The notes beneath the pieces are model-generated. The model was given only the letters and a program-made list of their open reading frames with translations. It did not search any database and had not been told where the DNA came from. Shown piece by piece: positions 15,539-23,177 of a stretch of 64,000 bases of DNA. Every line of letters starts with the position of its first letter. Position 1 is the first letter of the stretch. The DNA lies in assembly GCA_004295045.1 (NCBI GenBank), contig SHND01000039.1:1-64000 (forward strand), read 5' to 3'. The stretch is from Chloroflexota bacterium (GTDB taxonomy: Bacteria > Chloroflexota > Anaerolineae > UBA4142 > SHND01). Made by a program: the position numbers and the translations under genes.

Positions 15539-16699
15539 TTATCTCATTTCAGGCAAAGTCGGATTCCACGCGTGAAAATGCGCTTGCATTTCGCGCAAGC
15601 TGTCGCCGCCAAATTTTTCCAACATTGCATCGGCAAGCACAAGACAAACCATCGCTTCCGTAATCACGCACGCGCGCGGAATGTGAACGAGGTCCGAACG
15701 TTGATAAATCATCATCGCAGGTTCGCGCGTCGTCACATCAATCGAATGAGTTGGCGTCAATGTTGTCGCAATCGGTTTGAACGCGGCACGGATTACCAAT
15801 GGCTCGCCGTTCGTGATGCCGCCTTCGAGCCCGCCCGCGCGATTCGTATCGCGCGTCACCCTCACCCCCTGCCCCTCTCCCTCTGGGAGAGGGGAGAGAA
15901 AAATTTCATCCTGCGCTTGCGTTCCCAATTTACGCGCGTTTTCAAATGCGTTGCCGATTTCGACGCCTTTGACAGAGTGAATGGACATGAGCGCTTGCGC
16001 CAAGCGTCCATCCAATTTTCTGTCCCAATGCACATGCGAGCCGAGACCGACGGGCAGATTTAGCGCGACAGTTTCAATCACGCCACCGCCCGTTTCTTTT
16101 TGCTGCATGATAGCGTAAATGCGTTGGCGAATTTTTTCCGCGCTCGCTTCATCATACACGCGCACATCGCTTGCTTCTGCGCGCGCAAAACGCTCCTCGT
16201 ACGGAATAGTCGCTAGTTCCGCAATTTCGCCGCCGATTTCAGTGACGTAACTTCCGACGCTAATGTTGAATTGCGCGAGCAGTTGCCGCGCGAGGGAGCC
16301 CGCCGCGACGCGCATTGCCGTTTCGCGCGCGCTCGCGCGTTCGCCCACCATGCGTAAATCGGACAAATCGTATTTCGTCGCGCCCGCGAGGTCGGCGTGT
16401 CCGGGACGCGGAATCGTTTGGGGGGGGGTGATTTTATTTTGCCAATTTTTCCAATCGAGATTTTCAACCAACATTCCGACAGGCGCGCCAATCGTCACAC
16501 CGTTCACGATGCCGCCCGTAATTTGTACCGTGTCGCGTTCGATTTTCATGCGTGCGCCCGCGCCGTAACCCGTTTGGCGGCGATACAAATCGTGATTGAT
16601 TTGTTCAATCGAAATCGGCAAGCCCGCCGGCAAGCCCTCGACAATGCAAGAGAGCGCGGGCCCGTGCGATTCACCGGCAGTTAAAAAACGAATCCCCAA
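15539..16699 (-). CDS. aroC: Chorismate synthase
   Basis: This 386-residue enzyme converts 5-enolpyruvylshikimate-3-phosphate to chorismate, using reduced FMN. Signature segments are TAGESHGPALSCIVEGLPAGL at the N-terminus, RPGHADLAGATKYDLSDLRMVGERASARET, GLGSHVHWDRKLDGRLAQALMSIHSVKGVEIG and SIDVTTREPAMM. The start codon is TTG, with GGAG 8 nt upstream and a stop codon just before it in frame. Residues about 265-283 (SPLPEGEGQGVRVTRD) are encoded by a palindromic CCCTCTCCC element and are absent from the usual family pattern. A run of nine G at 16420-16428 encodes TPP. Confidence 0.95.
   Translation of the reverse strand: MGIRFLTAGESHGPALSCIVEGLPAGLPISIEQINHDLYRRQTGYGAGARMKIERDTVQITGGIVNGVTIGAPVGMLVENLDWKNWQNKITPPQTIPRPGHADLAGATKYDLSDLRMVGERASARETAMRVAAGSLARQLLAQFNISVGSYVTEIGGEIAELATIPYEERFARAEASDVRVYDEASAEKIRQRIYAIMQQKETGGGVIETVALNLPVGLGSHVHWDRKLDGRLAQALMSIHSVKGVEIGNAFENARKLGTQAQDEIFLSPLPEGEGQGVRVTRDTNRAGGLEGGITNGEPLVIRAAFKPIATTLTPTHSIDVTTREPAMMIYQRSDLVHIPRACVITEAMVCLVLADAMLEKFGGDSLREMQAHFHAWNPTLPEMR
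15853..15900. repeat. CCCCTCTCCCTCTGGGAGAGGGG palindromic element in aroC
   Basis: A strong small palindrome centred on CCCTCTGGGAG, preceded by CACCCCCTGC, is inserted in frame in the chorismate synthase gene. Elements of this type are common dispersed repeats in many bacterial genomes and typically give LPEGEGQG-like peptides. Confidence 0.8.
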
Positions 16700-16732
16700 T
16701 CTCTATGCTCCAATCTCTACTCCGACGCGGCG
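16690..16732. repeat. Short octamer repeat between aroE and aroC
   Basis: CCAATCTCTATGCTCCAATC and CTCTACTCC units fill the 17-nt gap and overlap both gene ends. They belong to the same family as the array at 7,045-7,085. Confidence 0.5.
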
Positions 16733-17571
16733 GGTTTTTGTATTTCTTGCAACGCGTCCGTGGCGGCATTTCGCATCACGCGAATCGGCGCGCGCGCGCC
16801 TGTCCACAATTCAAACGCGCGCGCGCCTTGATAAATCAACATTTCCAATCCGCCAATCACGCGCGCGCCATCGCGTTTTGCGTCGCGCAAAAATTTGGTC
16901 GCGGGCGGATTATACACAAGGTCAAACACAACCGCGTGCTTGGGAAAAATAAATTTTTTTGGCGCGGGCGATTCGTCCACACGCGGCGACATTCCTACCG
17001 AAGTTGCGTTGATAATCAACTGCGATTGCGCGAGTGCGTCCCAATCGTTGATGGCGAGCGCGAGTTGCGGGAATTTTTGATTCAAGCGGTCGGCAAGTTC
17101 GATGCTGCGCGTCAACGTACGATTCAACAAAATAATTTCGCCCACGTCGGCTTGCGCCAACGCGTAGGCGGCTGCCGCGGCTGCGCCGCCCGCGCCCAAA
17201 ATGGAAACGCGCGCCCCTGCGGGGTTGATGCGCCGCACGCGCAATGCTTGTAAAAAGCCATACGCGTCGGTATTGTCGCCAATCAATTTGCCGCCTTGTT
17301 TCAAAATCGTATTCACCGCGCCAATTTCGCGTGCAAGTTCGGAGAGTTCGTCGAGCTGCGGCAAAATTGTTTGCTTGTGCGGCACAGTCACATTCGCGCC
17401 GAGACAATTTTCTCCGCGCAACACCTTGACCATCTCTTGCAATTTTTCGGGCGGAGTTGGCGCTTTCAGATAGCGCGTCGCGCGAATACCGCACGCGCGT
17501 AATGCCGCATTTTGCATCGCGGGCGAAATGGAATGACCGAGCGGATAGCCGAGGAGATAGAGGTATTTCAT
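16717..17571 (-). CDS. aroE: Shikimate dehydrogenase
   Basis: This 284-residue protein reduces 3-dehydroshikimate with NADPH. It is full length with all family motifs: YPLGHSISPAMQNAA (substrate Ser pair), NVTVPHK with the catalytic Lys, NTDAYGF with the catalytic Asp, GAGGAAAAAAYAL for the nucleotide, NATSVGM, DLVYNPPAT and the C-terminal GGLEMLIYQGARAFELWTG. It stands in the aro cluster, 17 nt upstream of aroC on the same strand. The neighbouring small gene pair is divergent, so the aroE promoter must lie in the short 17,572-17,619 region unless it is read from elsewhere. Confidence 0.95.
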   Translation of the reverse strand: MKYLYLLGYPLGHSISPAMQNAALRACGIRATRYLKAPTPPEKLQEMVKVLRGENCLGANVTVPHKQTILPQLDELSELAREIGAVNTILKQGGKLIGDNTDAYGFLQALRVRRINPAGARVSILGAGGAAAAAAYALAQADVGEIILLNRTLTRSIELADRLNQKFPQLALAINDWDALAQSQLIINATSVGMSPRVDESPAPKKFIFPKHAVVFDLVYNPPATKFLRDAKRDGARVIGGLEMLIYQGARAFELWTGARAPIRVMRNAATDALQEIQKPAASE

Positions 17572-17619
17572 TTATGCAGCAGCCATACAATACGTGATAT
17601 ACTTTAGCCGACACAAGCA

Positions 17620-17940
17620 ATGAATGAAAAGAGTTTTCTCGTACTTTTGGGAGACAGCACCCAAGACCGTTATCGTTTTTCTTGCCAAACTACAAAGGGA
17701 CGCGTAGCGATTTTTCTGGTTCAATATGAGGCATTCATTGATGGAGAGTGGCACGCTGTTGTGCGATATGATACCGCGCATGGCTTTCCGCATCGTGATT
17801 TGCTTCACCCGAATCAAGCTGAAGAAAAAACGGAATTTCAGAATTATACCAACGCCGAAGTGTTGTCGTTGGGACAGGAAGACATCAAACGCAATTGGCA
17901 AACGTATCGCGCTCACTACGAACAGGAGATGAAAAAATGA
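17620..17940 (+). CDS. Small conserved-type protein, first gene of a coupled pair
   Basis: This 106-residue soluble protein has YEAFIDGEWHAVVRYDTAHGFPHRDLLHP in the middle and EDIKRNWQTYRAHYEQEMKK at the end. I have seen similar small proteins next to DUF5647 genes, but do not know a function. The stop overlaps the start of the next gene (ATGA), so the two are translated together. The pair stands alone on the plus strand inside the otherwise minus-strand aro cluster, is less GC-rich than its neighbours, and its arrangement recalls toxin-antitoxin modules. That comparison is only inference. Confidence 0.65.
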   Translation: MNEKSFLVLLGDSTQDRYRFSCQTTKGRVAIFLVQYEAFIDGEWHAVVRYDTAHGFPHRDLLHPNQAEEKTEFQNYTNAEVLSLGQEDIKRNWQTYRAHYEQEMKK

Positions 17941-18233
17941 ACGATTTATTTTTGCTCAAATACGAAGAGCTGTTGACCGAGTTCAATCGGTACGTCATGG
18001 AACATCCAAGTTTTTTGAAGGATATTCCCAACAACGCCCTGTTGGCTTTTGTTGACCATTCTGATCTTGAGTTTAGCAAGTTCAATCGTGAACGCATTAC
18101 AAATTATCTCGAACACGATGATGTGATGAATCGTCCTATCGTGTACATTGATATTGGTGAACTCGCGCCCATTCATTCACGGTTAAAGAATCCGCGCATC
18201 TTGCCCAAAAATTCCCCGTTGGTCACGGCGTAA
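17937..18233 (+). CDS. DUF5647-like small protein, second gene of the pair
   Basis: The chosen start (ATG at 17937) has AGGAG about 9 nt upstream and overlaps the stop of the preceding gene. The 98-residue product has EFNRYVMEHPSFLKDIPNNALLAFV near its N-terminus and ends in PIVYIDIGELAPIHSRLKNPRI, the pattern I associate with DUF5647. No catalytic motif is known. It converges with aroA, whose stop is 15 nt away. Confidence 0.75.
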   Translation: MNDLFLLKYEELLTEFNRYVMEHPSFLKDIPNNALLAFVDHSDLEFSKFNRERITNYLEHDDVMNRPIVYIDIGELAPIHSRLKNPRILPKNSPLVTA

Positions 18234-18247
18234 AATTGATTTGCATT

Positions 18248-19546
18248 TCACCGCGAAACCTGCAAAAGCAATTCTGAAAAATTCGGAAACGAATCCGCCA
18301 CACATTCCCAACCTTCGATAATCGTTTCGCCTTCCGCGAGCAATCCTGCCACCGCGAGCGACATGGCGAGCCGATGGTCATTGTGCGCGTTGACGCGCGC
18401 GCCGCGCAATTTTGTCGGACCTGCAATCACGAACCCGTCTTCTTGTTCCTCAATCTGCGCGCCCATTTTGCGTAATTCCTGCGCGACAGTGGCGACGCGG
18501 TCACTTTCTTTGATTCTCAACTCTTGCGCGTCGCGCACGCGCGTTTCGCCAACCACTTGCGTTGCCGCGACGGCGAAAATAGGAAACTCGTCAATCATGC
18601 GCGGTACCTCACCCCCCCCCACTTGCGTCGCGCGCAATTCTGTTGCGGAAACAACAATGTCGCCAATCGGTTCGTTGTTTTCGACGCGTTGATTTTCGAT
18701 TTGGACATTCGCCCCCATCCGCGTCAACGCGTCGAGCAAGCCCGTGCGCCCCGGATTCAAACCAACGTTTTCCAAACACAATTCAGAATTTTTCACCAAT
18801 AACGCGGCGACGATAAAAAACGCGGCGGAGGAAAAGTCGGCGGGAATGACGATGGGAGATGGGGGACGGGAGACGGGGGACGGAAAAAGTTGGACGGTTG
18901 TTGACGATAGATTTTCAACGCGAACGCCCAACGCGCGCAGCATCCGTTCCGTGTGGTCGCGTGAAGGTGCAGGTTCGTGAACGGTGGTGGGGGAATCAGC
19001 GAAAAGCCCCGCGAACAAAACCGCGGATTTTACTTGCGCGCTGGCGACGGGTAACGCGTATTCGATGCCGCGCAAATTGCCGCCGCGAAAAACGAGTGGG
19101 GGAAAGCGGTCATTGTCGCGCGCGAGAATCGTCGCGCCCATCTGTTTCAAGGGTTCGACGATGCGCCCCATCGGACGCCGTTTCAGCGCGGGCGTTCCAT
19201 CCAGCACAGACAAAAAATGCTGCCCCGCGCAAATTCCTGCTAGCAAACGAATCGTCGTGCCACTGCCGAGACAATACAAAATATCGCGCGGTTCTTGGAG
19301 GGAATGTAATCCTTTGCCGCGCACAATCAATGTCGCCGCATCTTGTTCGACAATCTCCGCGCCCATCGCGCGCATACAATTCAAGGTCGCGCGCGTCGTT
19401 TCGCTGTCGAGAAAATTTTCGATGCGCGTTTCGCCTAGCAGCAATGGCGTGAGCATGAGTGCGCGATGCGTGATGGATTTGTCGGCGGGAACGCGGATGG
19501 CACCGCGCAAAGAGTTTGTGGCTGGTGAAATGGAGAATTCGGACAT
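18248..19546 (-). CDS. aroA: 3-phosphoshikimate 1-carboxyvinyltransferase (EPSP synthase)
   Basis: This 432-residue enzyme transfers enolpyruvate from PEP to shikimate-3-phosphate. Motifs seen: PADKSITHRALML (Lys-Ser that bind substrates, about 21-33), GSGTTIRLLAGI, RRPMGRIVEPLKQMGA, QVKSAVLFAGL, FSSAAFFIVAALL, MIDEFPIFAVAAT with the catalytic Asp-Glu, and ELRIKESDRV. A tandem repeat gives the unusual SPVSRPPSPI stretch near residue 225. A run of nine C (18612-18620) encodes GGG beside the active-site Asp. It is the usual glyphosate-target enzyme, but resistance cannot be judged from this. Confidence 0.95.
   Translation of the reverse strand: MSEFSISPATNSLRGAIRVPADKSITHRALMLTPLLLGETRIENFLDSETTRATLNCMRAMGAEIVEQDAATLIVRGKGLHSLQEPRDILYCLGSGTTIRLLAGICAGQHFLSVLDGTPALKRRPMGRIVEPLKQMGATILARDNDRFPPLVFRGGNLRGIEYALPVASAQVKSAVLFAGLFADSPTTVHEPAPSRDHTERMLRALGVRVENLSSTTVQLFPSPVSRPPSPIVIPADFSSAAFFIVAALLVKNSELCLENVGLNPGRTGLLDALTRMGANVQIENQRVENNEPIGDIVVSATELRATQVGGGEVPRMIDEFPIFAVAATQVVGETRVRDAQELRIKESDRVATVAQELRKMGAQIEEQEDGFVIAGPTKLRGARVNAHNDHRLAMSLAVAGLLAEGETIIEGWECVADSFPNFSELLLQVSR
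18848..18895. repeat. GGGAGACGG-type tandem repeat inside aroA
   Basis: Units GGGAGATGG-GGGACGG-GAGACGG-GGGACGG run in frame in aroA, coding on the minus strand for SPVSRPPSPI. Part of the same family as other purine-rich arrays in the window. Confidence 0.7.
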
Positions 19547-19559
19547 GTTAATTTAATGG

Positions 19560-20768
19560 CTATGGCTTTTGTCCAAAAGCCAAAACTGTGCGACCTCCAA
19601 AGGTTACATATAGCATGTTGATCCAAGTAGCTAATCCCTGATTGCTTGGAAAATTGGCGAATGGCACAAAAGTTGTTATCGCTCTACCTTTTTCTTGCCC
19701 TGTATGTAAATCGATCGCGCGAATACTTCCATCGCGAAACAGAACATATCCAAGCATGTCAATCACAAGCAGGTGCGACATCGTGCCAACATTGTCGCTT
19801 TTATAAGTCCATTTCAATTGACCCGTTTCCGCATCAAGAGCAAACACACTTTTGCAACCACCTGTAACATAGACTGTAGCTTGTAGCACGCTTGGCGCGT
19901 ACAAAAAATACCTGCCTAATCTTTTTTGTCCTTCATTCTCATTTCCATCTTTAATACAATCAGGTTCAAACGCCCATATCGCTTGACCCGAATCAACGTT
20001 GATTGCCCAAATGCCTTTTTCAGGGTTGAAAAATGCCTTTCCGTCCTGGTACATGGGAGCATCAAACGCTGGGAGGTTAGCGGGAGTTTGACGAACGAGT
20101 CTTCCCGTCTTGGGCTCGAACACGAGAACCCTCGTGTCAAAGACAGATACAAGTTTCCCATCATCCAGAGAGAGTACTGAGCGGCTCCGAATTGGAATAT
20201 CCTTGGAATTTTCCCAAACGATCTTTCCTGACGTAGGATCAATCGCATAAACGGTAGATGGATCAATATCCGATGAGACAAAGACGTATTTATCATCGTG
20301 AATGAGGCTATCCATATTCTCACTCAATACCGTTTCCCAAACTGCTTCACCGGTCTCTTTACTAACTGCGCGGAGTGAAGTGTCCGCATTAATAGGAAAA
20401 ATTATGAGGTCATTAAATGATATTGGTGAGATGTCATTAAACAATCCAGTAAACGAGGATTCCCATAGTTTCTCGCCAGACACCGCATCCAGAGCAATCA
20501 GTTTTGCCTTGCTAGCGCGACAGAACGCGCAATCCTGTGTAGATGTTTTAATCAGAACCATACCATCCAGTGCATAAGGTCGAAAACGAATAGGGTCATC
20601 TGTGTGGACTTGCCACTTGAGATTCAAGGGCAGTGTATTCGAACCCACTGATTGCGTCTGCATTGTTTCTGGCGGATCCTTCAGAAACCCAAAAGGCATG
20701 CAGGCAACCAATGTCAACAACAATGCAGCAATCGTCAGGGAGAATCGATGTTTTTTTGATAATGGCAT
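19560..20768 (-). CDS. Lipoprotein with PQQ-like beta-propeller repeats
   Basis: This 402-residue protein has a lipoprotein signal peptide (SLTIAALLLTLVAC, lipid-bearing Cys at about 23). The rest is a BamB/PQQ-type propeller, with blades recognisable as LIALDAVSGEKLWES, AVSKETGEAVWETV, YAIDPTSGKIVWEN, WAINVDSGQAIWAF and FALDAETGQLKWTY. It should be on the outer face of the membrane. The gene separates tyrA from aroA and has no link to their pathway. Its codon use is visibly more AT-rich than that of the flanking aro genes, suggesting recent arrival. Two Cys in CAFCRASK may form a disulfide. Confidence 0.85.
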   Translation of the reverse strand: MPLSKKHRFSLTIAALLLTLVACMPFGFLKDPPETMQTQSVGSNTLPLNLKWQVHTDDPIRFRPYALDGMVLIKTSTQDCAFCRASKAKLIALDAVSGEKLWESSFTGLFNDISPISFNDLIIFPINADTSLRAVSKETGEAVWETVLSENMDSLIHDDKYVFVSSDIDPSTVYAIDPTSGKIVWENSKDIPIRSRSVLSLDDGKLVSVFDTRVLVFEPKTGRLVRQTPANLPAFDAPMYQDGKAFFNPEKGIWAINVDSGQAIWAFEPDCIKDGNENEGQKRLGRYFLYAPSVLQATVYVTGGCKSVFALDAETGQLKWTYKSDNVGTMSHLLVIDMLGYVLFRDGSIRAIDLHTGQEKGRAITTFVPFANFPSNQGLATWINMLYVTFGGRTVLAFGQKP

Positions 20769-20781
20769 AGCGGGTTAATAT

Positions 20782-21639
20782 TTATATCTTTATTTCGCGC
20801 CTTACTCGCGCCGCGCGTTCCAACATCTCGCGCAGCGTTTTTTCATCCTCGTCATAAATCAAATCCGCCAATTCACCAAAGCGCCGCGAATACGCGCGCA
20901 TCATATTCGCCACATTTTCGCTGTTGGTCAACAAAATATCCAACATCATCGTCACATCGCTCGCCGCGAGACGCGATGTATCACGATAGCCGCTCGACGC
21001 GATTTGCCAAACCATTTCATCGCCGTCGGCAAAATCATCTACGGTGGCGACAAGATTTGACGCGAGGATATACGGTAAATGCGAAACTGCCGCGACGATT
21101 TCATCGTGCCGCGCCGCGTCCATTTCAATCACGCGCGAGCCGATGGTTTCCGCGAGCGCGTGAGAGGTATTGAGCGCGCATTCGTTTGTGCGTTCGGTTG
21201 GCGTGAGAACAAAAATTTTGTCTTGATACAATGACGCGTCCGCCGCGTCAAAACCCGCGCTTTCTTTGCCGCACATCGGATGTCCGCCTACCGCGCGCAA
21301 GCGTTCGGGCAGTTGATTCATCGCATTGACGATGGCGCGTTTCGTCGAACCCATGTCGAGAATCAAAGCGCCGTCGCGCGCGATTTCTTTAAGGTTGTGA
21401 ATGTGCGTCAGGATTGTGCGAACGGGCGCGGCGAGAACGATAATGTCCGCGTCGCGCGCCGCGTTCAATTCATCACTCGCCGCATCAATCGCGCCGCGCT
21501 GTAGTGCCGCATCGAGAGTTGCGCGCTTGCGCGTGATGCCAATTATTTTTTGCGCGCGGTTTTTTTCTTTGAGCGCAAGCGCAAGCGAGCCGCCCATCAA
21601 GCCAAGACCGACGATGGCAAGGGAAGGGAAGGTAGACAT
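20782..21639 (-). CDS. tyrA: Prephenate dehydrogenase
   Basis: This 285-residue enzyme oxidatively decarboxylates prephenate to 4-hydroxyphenylpyruvate. The N-terminal Rossmann motif is IVGLGLMGGSLALAL; GGHPMCGKESAGFDAADASLY has the conserved His-Pro-Met-Cys-Gly region, and AVSHLPYILASNLV carries the catalytic-domain His. An upstream extension to 21690 is encoded by an octamer repeat and is not believed. It comes second after the DAHP synthase gene on the same strand, so both probably depend on the attenuator near 23,000. Confidence 0.95.
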   Translation of the reverse strand: MSTFPSLAIVGLGLMGGSLALALKEKNRAQKIIGITRKRATLDAALQRGAIDAASDELNAARDADIIVLAAPVRTILTHIHNLKEIARDGALILDMGSTKRAIVNAMNQLPERLRAVGGHPMCGKESAGFDAADASLYQDKIFVLTPTERTNECALNTSHALAETIGSRVIEMDAARHDEIVAAVSHLPYILASNLVATVDDFADGDEMVWQIASSGYRDTSRLAASDVTMMLDILLTNSENVANMMRAYSRRFGELADLIYDEDEKTLREMLERAARVRREIKI

Positions 21640-21735
21640 GGAAACAAGGATATAGGGAAACAAGTAGCAAGGCAACAAGGGCGCACGCATACTTGTCTAC
21701 CTTTATACCTGTCTACTTGTTTAGCTGTCTACACA
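21640..21735. repeat. Octamer repeat array between DAHP synthase and tyrA genes
   Basis: GGAAACAAGGATATAGGGAAACAAG units are followed by CTTGTCTACCTTTATACCTGTCTACTTG-like units. They fill the roughly 90-nt gap and spill over both gene ends. Confidence 0.7.
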
Positions 21736-22826
21736 CTCCGCCCCACCGCTTCCGCAATTTTCCGCACCTGCTTTACCATCTCGGCGAATTTTTCCGGTTT
21801 CAAAGATTGTCCGCCGTCGCTCAATGCTTTGGCGGGATTCGGATGCACTTCGACAATGAGACCATCCGCGCCCGCAGCCACCGCGCCGCGCGCAACGGGC
21901 GCGACCAAATCCCATTTGCCGGTGCCATGACTCGGGTCGGCGATGACGGGGAGATGCGTGAGTTGTTTGAGGACGGGAATCGCGTTAATGTCAAAGGTGT
22001 TGCGCGTCGCGGTTTCGTACGTGCGAATCCCGCGCTCGCACAAGAGGACGCGCTGATTGCCGTGCGACAAAATATATTCTGCCGCCATGATGAGTTCTTC
22101 GATGGTGGACATCATGCCGCGTTTGAGCAGCACAGGTTTTTGCGTTTCGCCAACCGCGTGCAGCAGCGCGAAATTTTGCATGTTGCGCGCGCCGATTTGT
22201 AAAACGTCCGCGTATTGCGCGACGAGCGAAACATCGGTGGGGGACACGACTTCGGTGACGGTGGGGAGTCCGTATTTTTCCTTTGCCTCGCGCAAAAGTT
22301 CTAGCCCTTTCAGCCCGAGACCTTGAAACGAGTAGGGCGACGTGCGCGGTTTGTACGCGCCCGCGCGCAAGAGTTTCGCGCCCGCTTCTTTGACCGCGTG
22401 CGCGGATTCGAGCAACTGTTCGCGCGATTCAATCGAACACGGTCCCGCAATAATCGGAATCGTTTGTGTGCCGAACGAAACGCCGTTGATGCGAACGACC
22501 GAATCGTCGGGATGAAAATCGCGGCTTGCCAATTTGAACGGATGCAAAATCCGCATACAGCGTTCCACGCCGTCGAGGATGGAAAAATTTTCGGGTTCGA
22601 GCCCGCGTTCATCGCCGACGACGCCGATAATGGTGCGTTCTTCGCCGATGATGGGATGCGGTTTGAAACCGAGTTCCTCGACGCGATTCATCGTGCTGGC
22701 AATTTCCTGCGCCGTCGCGTTGTGCTTCATAATAATAACCATCGCCGATTGCTCCTTTTGGGGCGGCAGTTCATCTGCAACAATGAGCTGCGGCAAAATT
22801 TTTTGAGTAGGTAATGCAGTGAGCAT
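21729..22826 (-). CDS. aroF: 3-deoxy-7-phosphoheptulonate (DAHP) synthase, AroA-beta type with N-terminal regulatory domain
   Basis: This 365-residue protein catalyses the first step of the shikimate pathway (PEP plus erythrose-4-phosphate). A ferredoxin-like N-terminal domain (about 28-95) of the kind giving allosteric control precedes the barrel, with AGPCSIES (127-134), [18 protein letters not shown] (154-171), [20 protein letters not shown] and [12 protein letters not shown]. The ATG at 22826 has the near-perfect GGAGG 6 nt upstream, better than the next ATG upstream. Its transcript begins about 300 nt earlier and carries an aromatic leader peptide and a terminator, so it is very likely controlled by attenuation. 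Confidence 0.95.
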   Translation of the reverse strand: MLTALPTQKILPQLIVADELPPQKEQSAMVIIMKHNATAQEIASTMNRVEELGFKPHPIIGEERTIIGVVGDERGLEPENFSILDGVERCMRILHPFKLASRDFHPDDSVVRINGVSFGTQTIPIIAGPCSIESREQLLESAHAVKEAGAKLLRAGAYKPRTSPYSFQGLGLKGLELLREAKEKYGLPTVTEVVSPTDVSLVAQYADVLQIGARNMQNFALLHAVGETQKPVLLKRGMMSTIEELIMAAEYILSHGNQRVLLCERGIRTYETATRNTFDINAIPVLKQLTHLPVIADPSHGTGKWDLVAPVARGAVAAGADGLIVEVHPNPAKALSDGGQSLKPEKFAEMVKQVRKIAEAVGRSV

Positions 22827-22880
22827 GATGACCTCCGGGTATGACAATTTTGAAAATTGTCGTACGGCACAGCGACGGCG

Positions 22881-22943
22881 GTGTGCTGTTGGAGAGAATC
22901 ATTGCAAAGTAGTTTCTTGGCAAAGTAGTTTCTTGCAGCACAC
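22881..22943. repeat. Tandem 16-bp duplication flanked by an 8-bp inverted repeat
   Basis: GCAAAGTAGTTTCTTG occurs twice without a gap (22904-22919, 22920-22935). The perfect inverted repeats GTGTGCTG (22881-22888) and CAGCACAC (22936-22943) enclose it. It lies in the untranslated leader between the attenuator terminator and the DAHP synthase ribosome-binding site. Confidence 0.85.
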
Positions 22944-22949
22944 GGCAAC

Positions 22950-22980
22950 AAAAAGAGCGTGGGGTCGAAACCCCACGCTC
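22950..22980 (-). terminator. Attenuator terminator ahead of DAHP synthase
   Basis: On the minus strand a perfect 10-bp GC-rich stem (arms GAGCGTGGGG 22980-22971 and its complement 22964-22955) with a 6-nt loop is followed by TTTTT (22954-22950). It lies about 125 nt before the DAHP synthase start and 26 nt after the stop of the leader peptide. A segment inside the leader (23024-23029) is complementary to the left arm and could form an antiterminator. Confidence 0.9.
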
Positions 22981-23005
22981 CGCGTTGGTGTGCCTACTTG
23001 AGAAT

Positions 23006-23098
23006 TTATGCTTCGCTCGGCACGCGTGGTAATTCGACCTTTGGGTTGGCAAAGGTAAAGTAATACCACGCAAAATAAAAGCCAAAGCGGTTTTGCAT
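23006..23098 (-). CDS. Aromatic-rich leader peptide of DAHP synthase operon
   Basis: A 30-codon frame, ATG to TAA. Residues 5-16 read FGFYFAWYYFTF: five Phe, three Tyr and one Trp in twelve codons. No aromatic residue follows. This is the composition expected of an attenuator leader peptide such as PheL. The codons run over the left arm (23064-23071) of an RNA hairpin whose right arm (23024-23031) can alternatively pair with the terminator stem. Its own Shine-Dalgarno is weak (GAG about 10 nt upstream), but the promoter start near 23122 leaves a normal 24-nt 5' end. When charged Phe/Tyr/Trp tRNA is short, stalling should favour read-through into the DAHP synthase gene. Confidence 0.85.
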   Translation of the reverse strand: MQNRFGFYFAWYYFTFANPKVELPRVPSEA

Positions 23099-23128
23099 AT
23101 TGTTCAACTCGCGCTGCGAATTGCAACG

Positions 23129-23156
23129 AGTATATCAAAAACAGGTGACGTGTCAA
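23129..23156 (-). promoter_or_regulatory. Sigma-70-type promoter of the DAHP synthase leader
   Basis: TTGACA (23156-23151), 16-nt spacer, TATACT (23134-23129) on the minus strand, with the start expected near 23122. It sits just after the stop of the polytopic membrane protein gene. Confidence 0.85.
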
Positions 23157-23177
23157 ATTGAATTCGCGCGTTTGATT

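Noticed and set aside
22771..23156. Longer minus-strand frames (85 and 104 codons) across the DAHP synthase leader
   Set aside because: They run through the terminator hairpin and in other frames than the aromatic leader peptide; their composition is random.
22950..23156. T-box riboswitch for the DAHP synthase leader
   Set aside because: No AGGGTGGNACCGCG-like motif or specifier stem was found, while the leader peptide explains the structure well.
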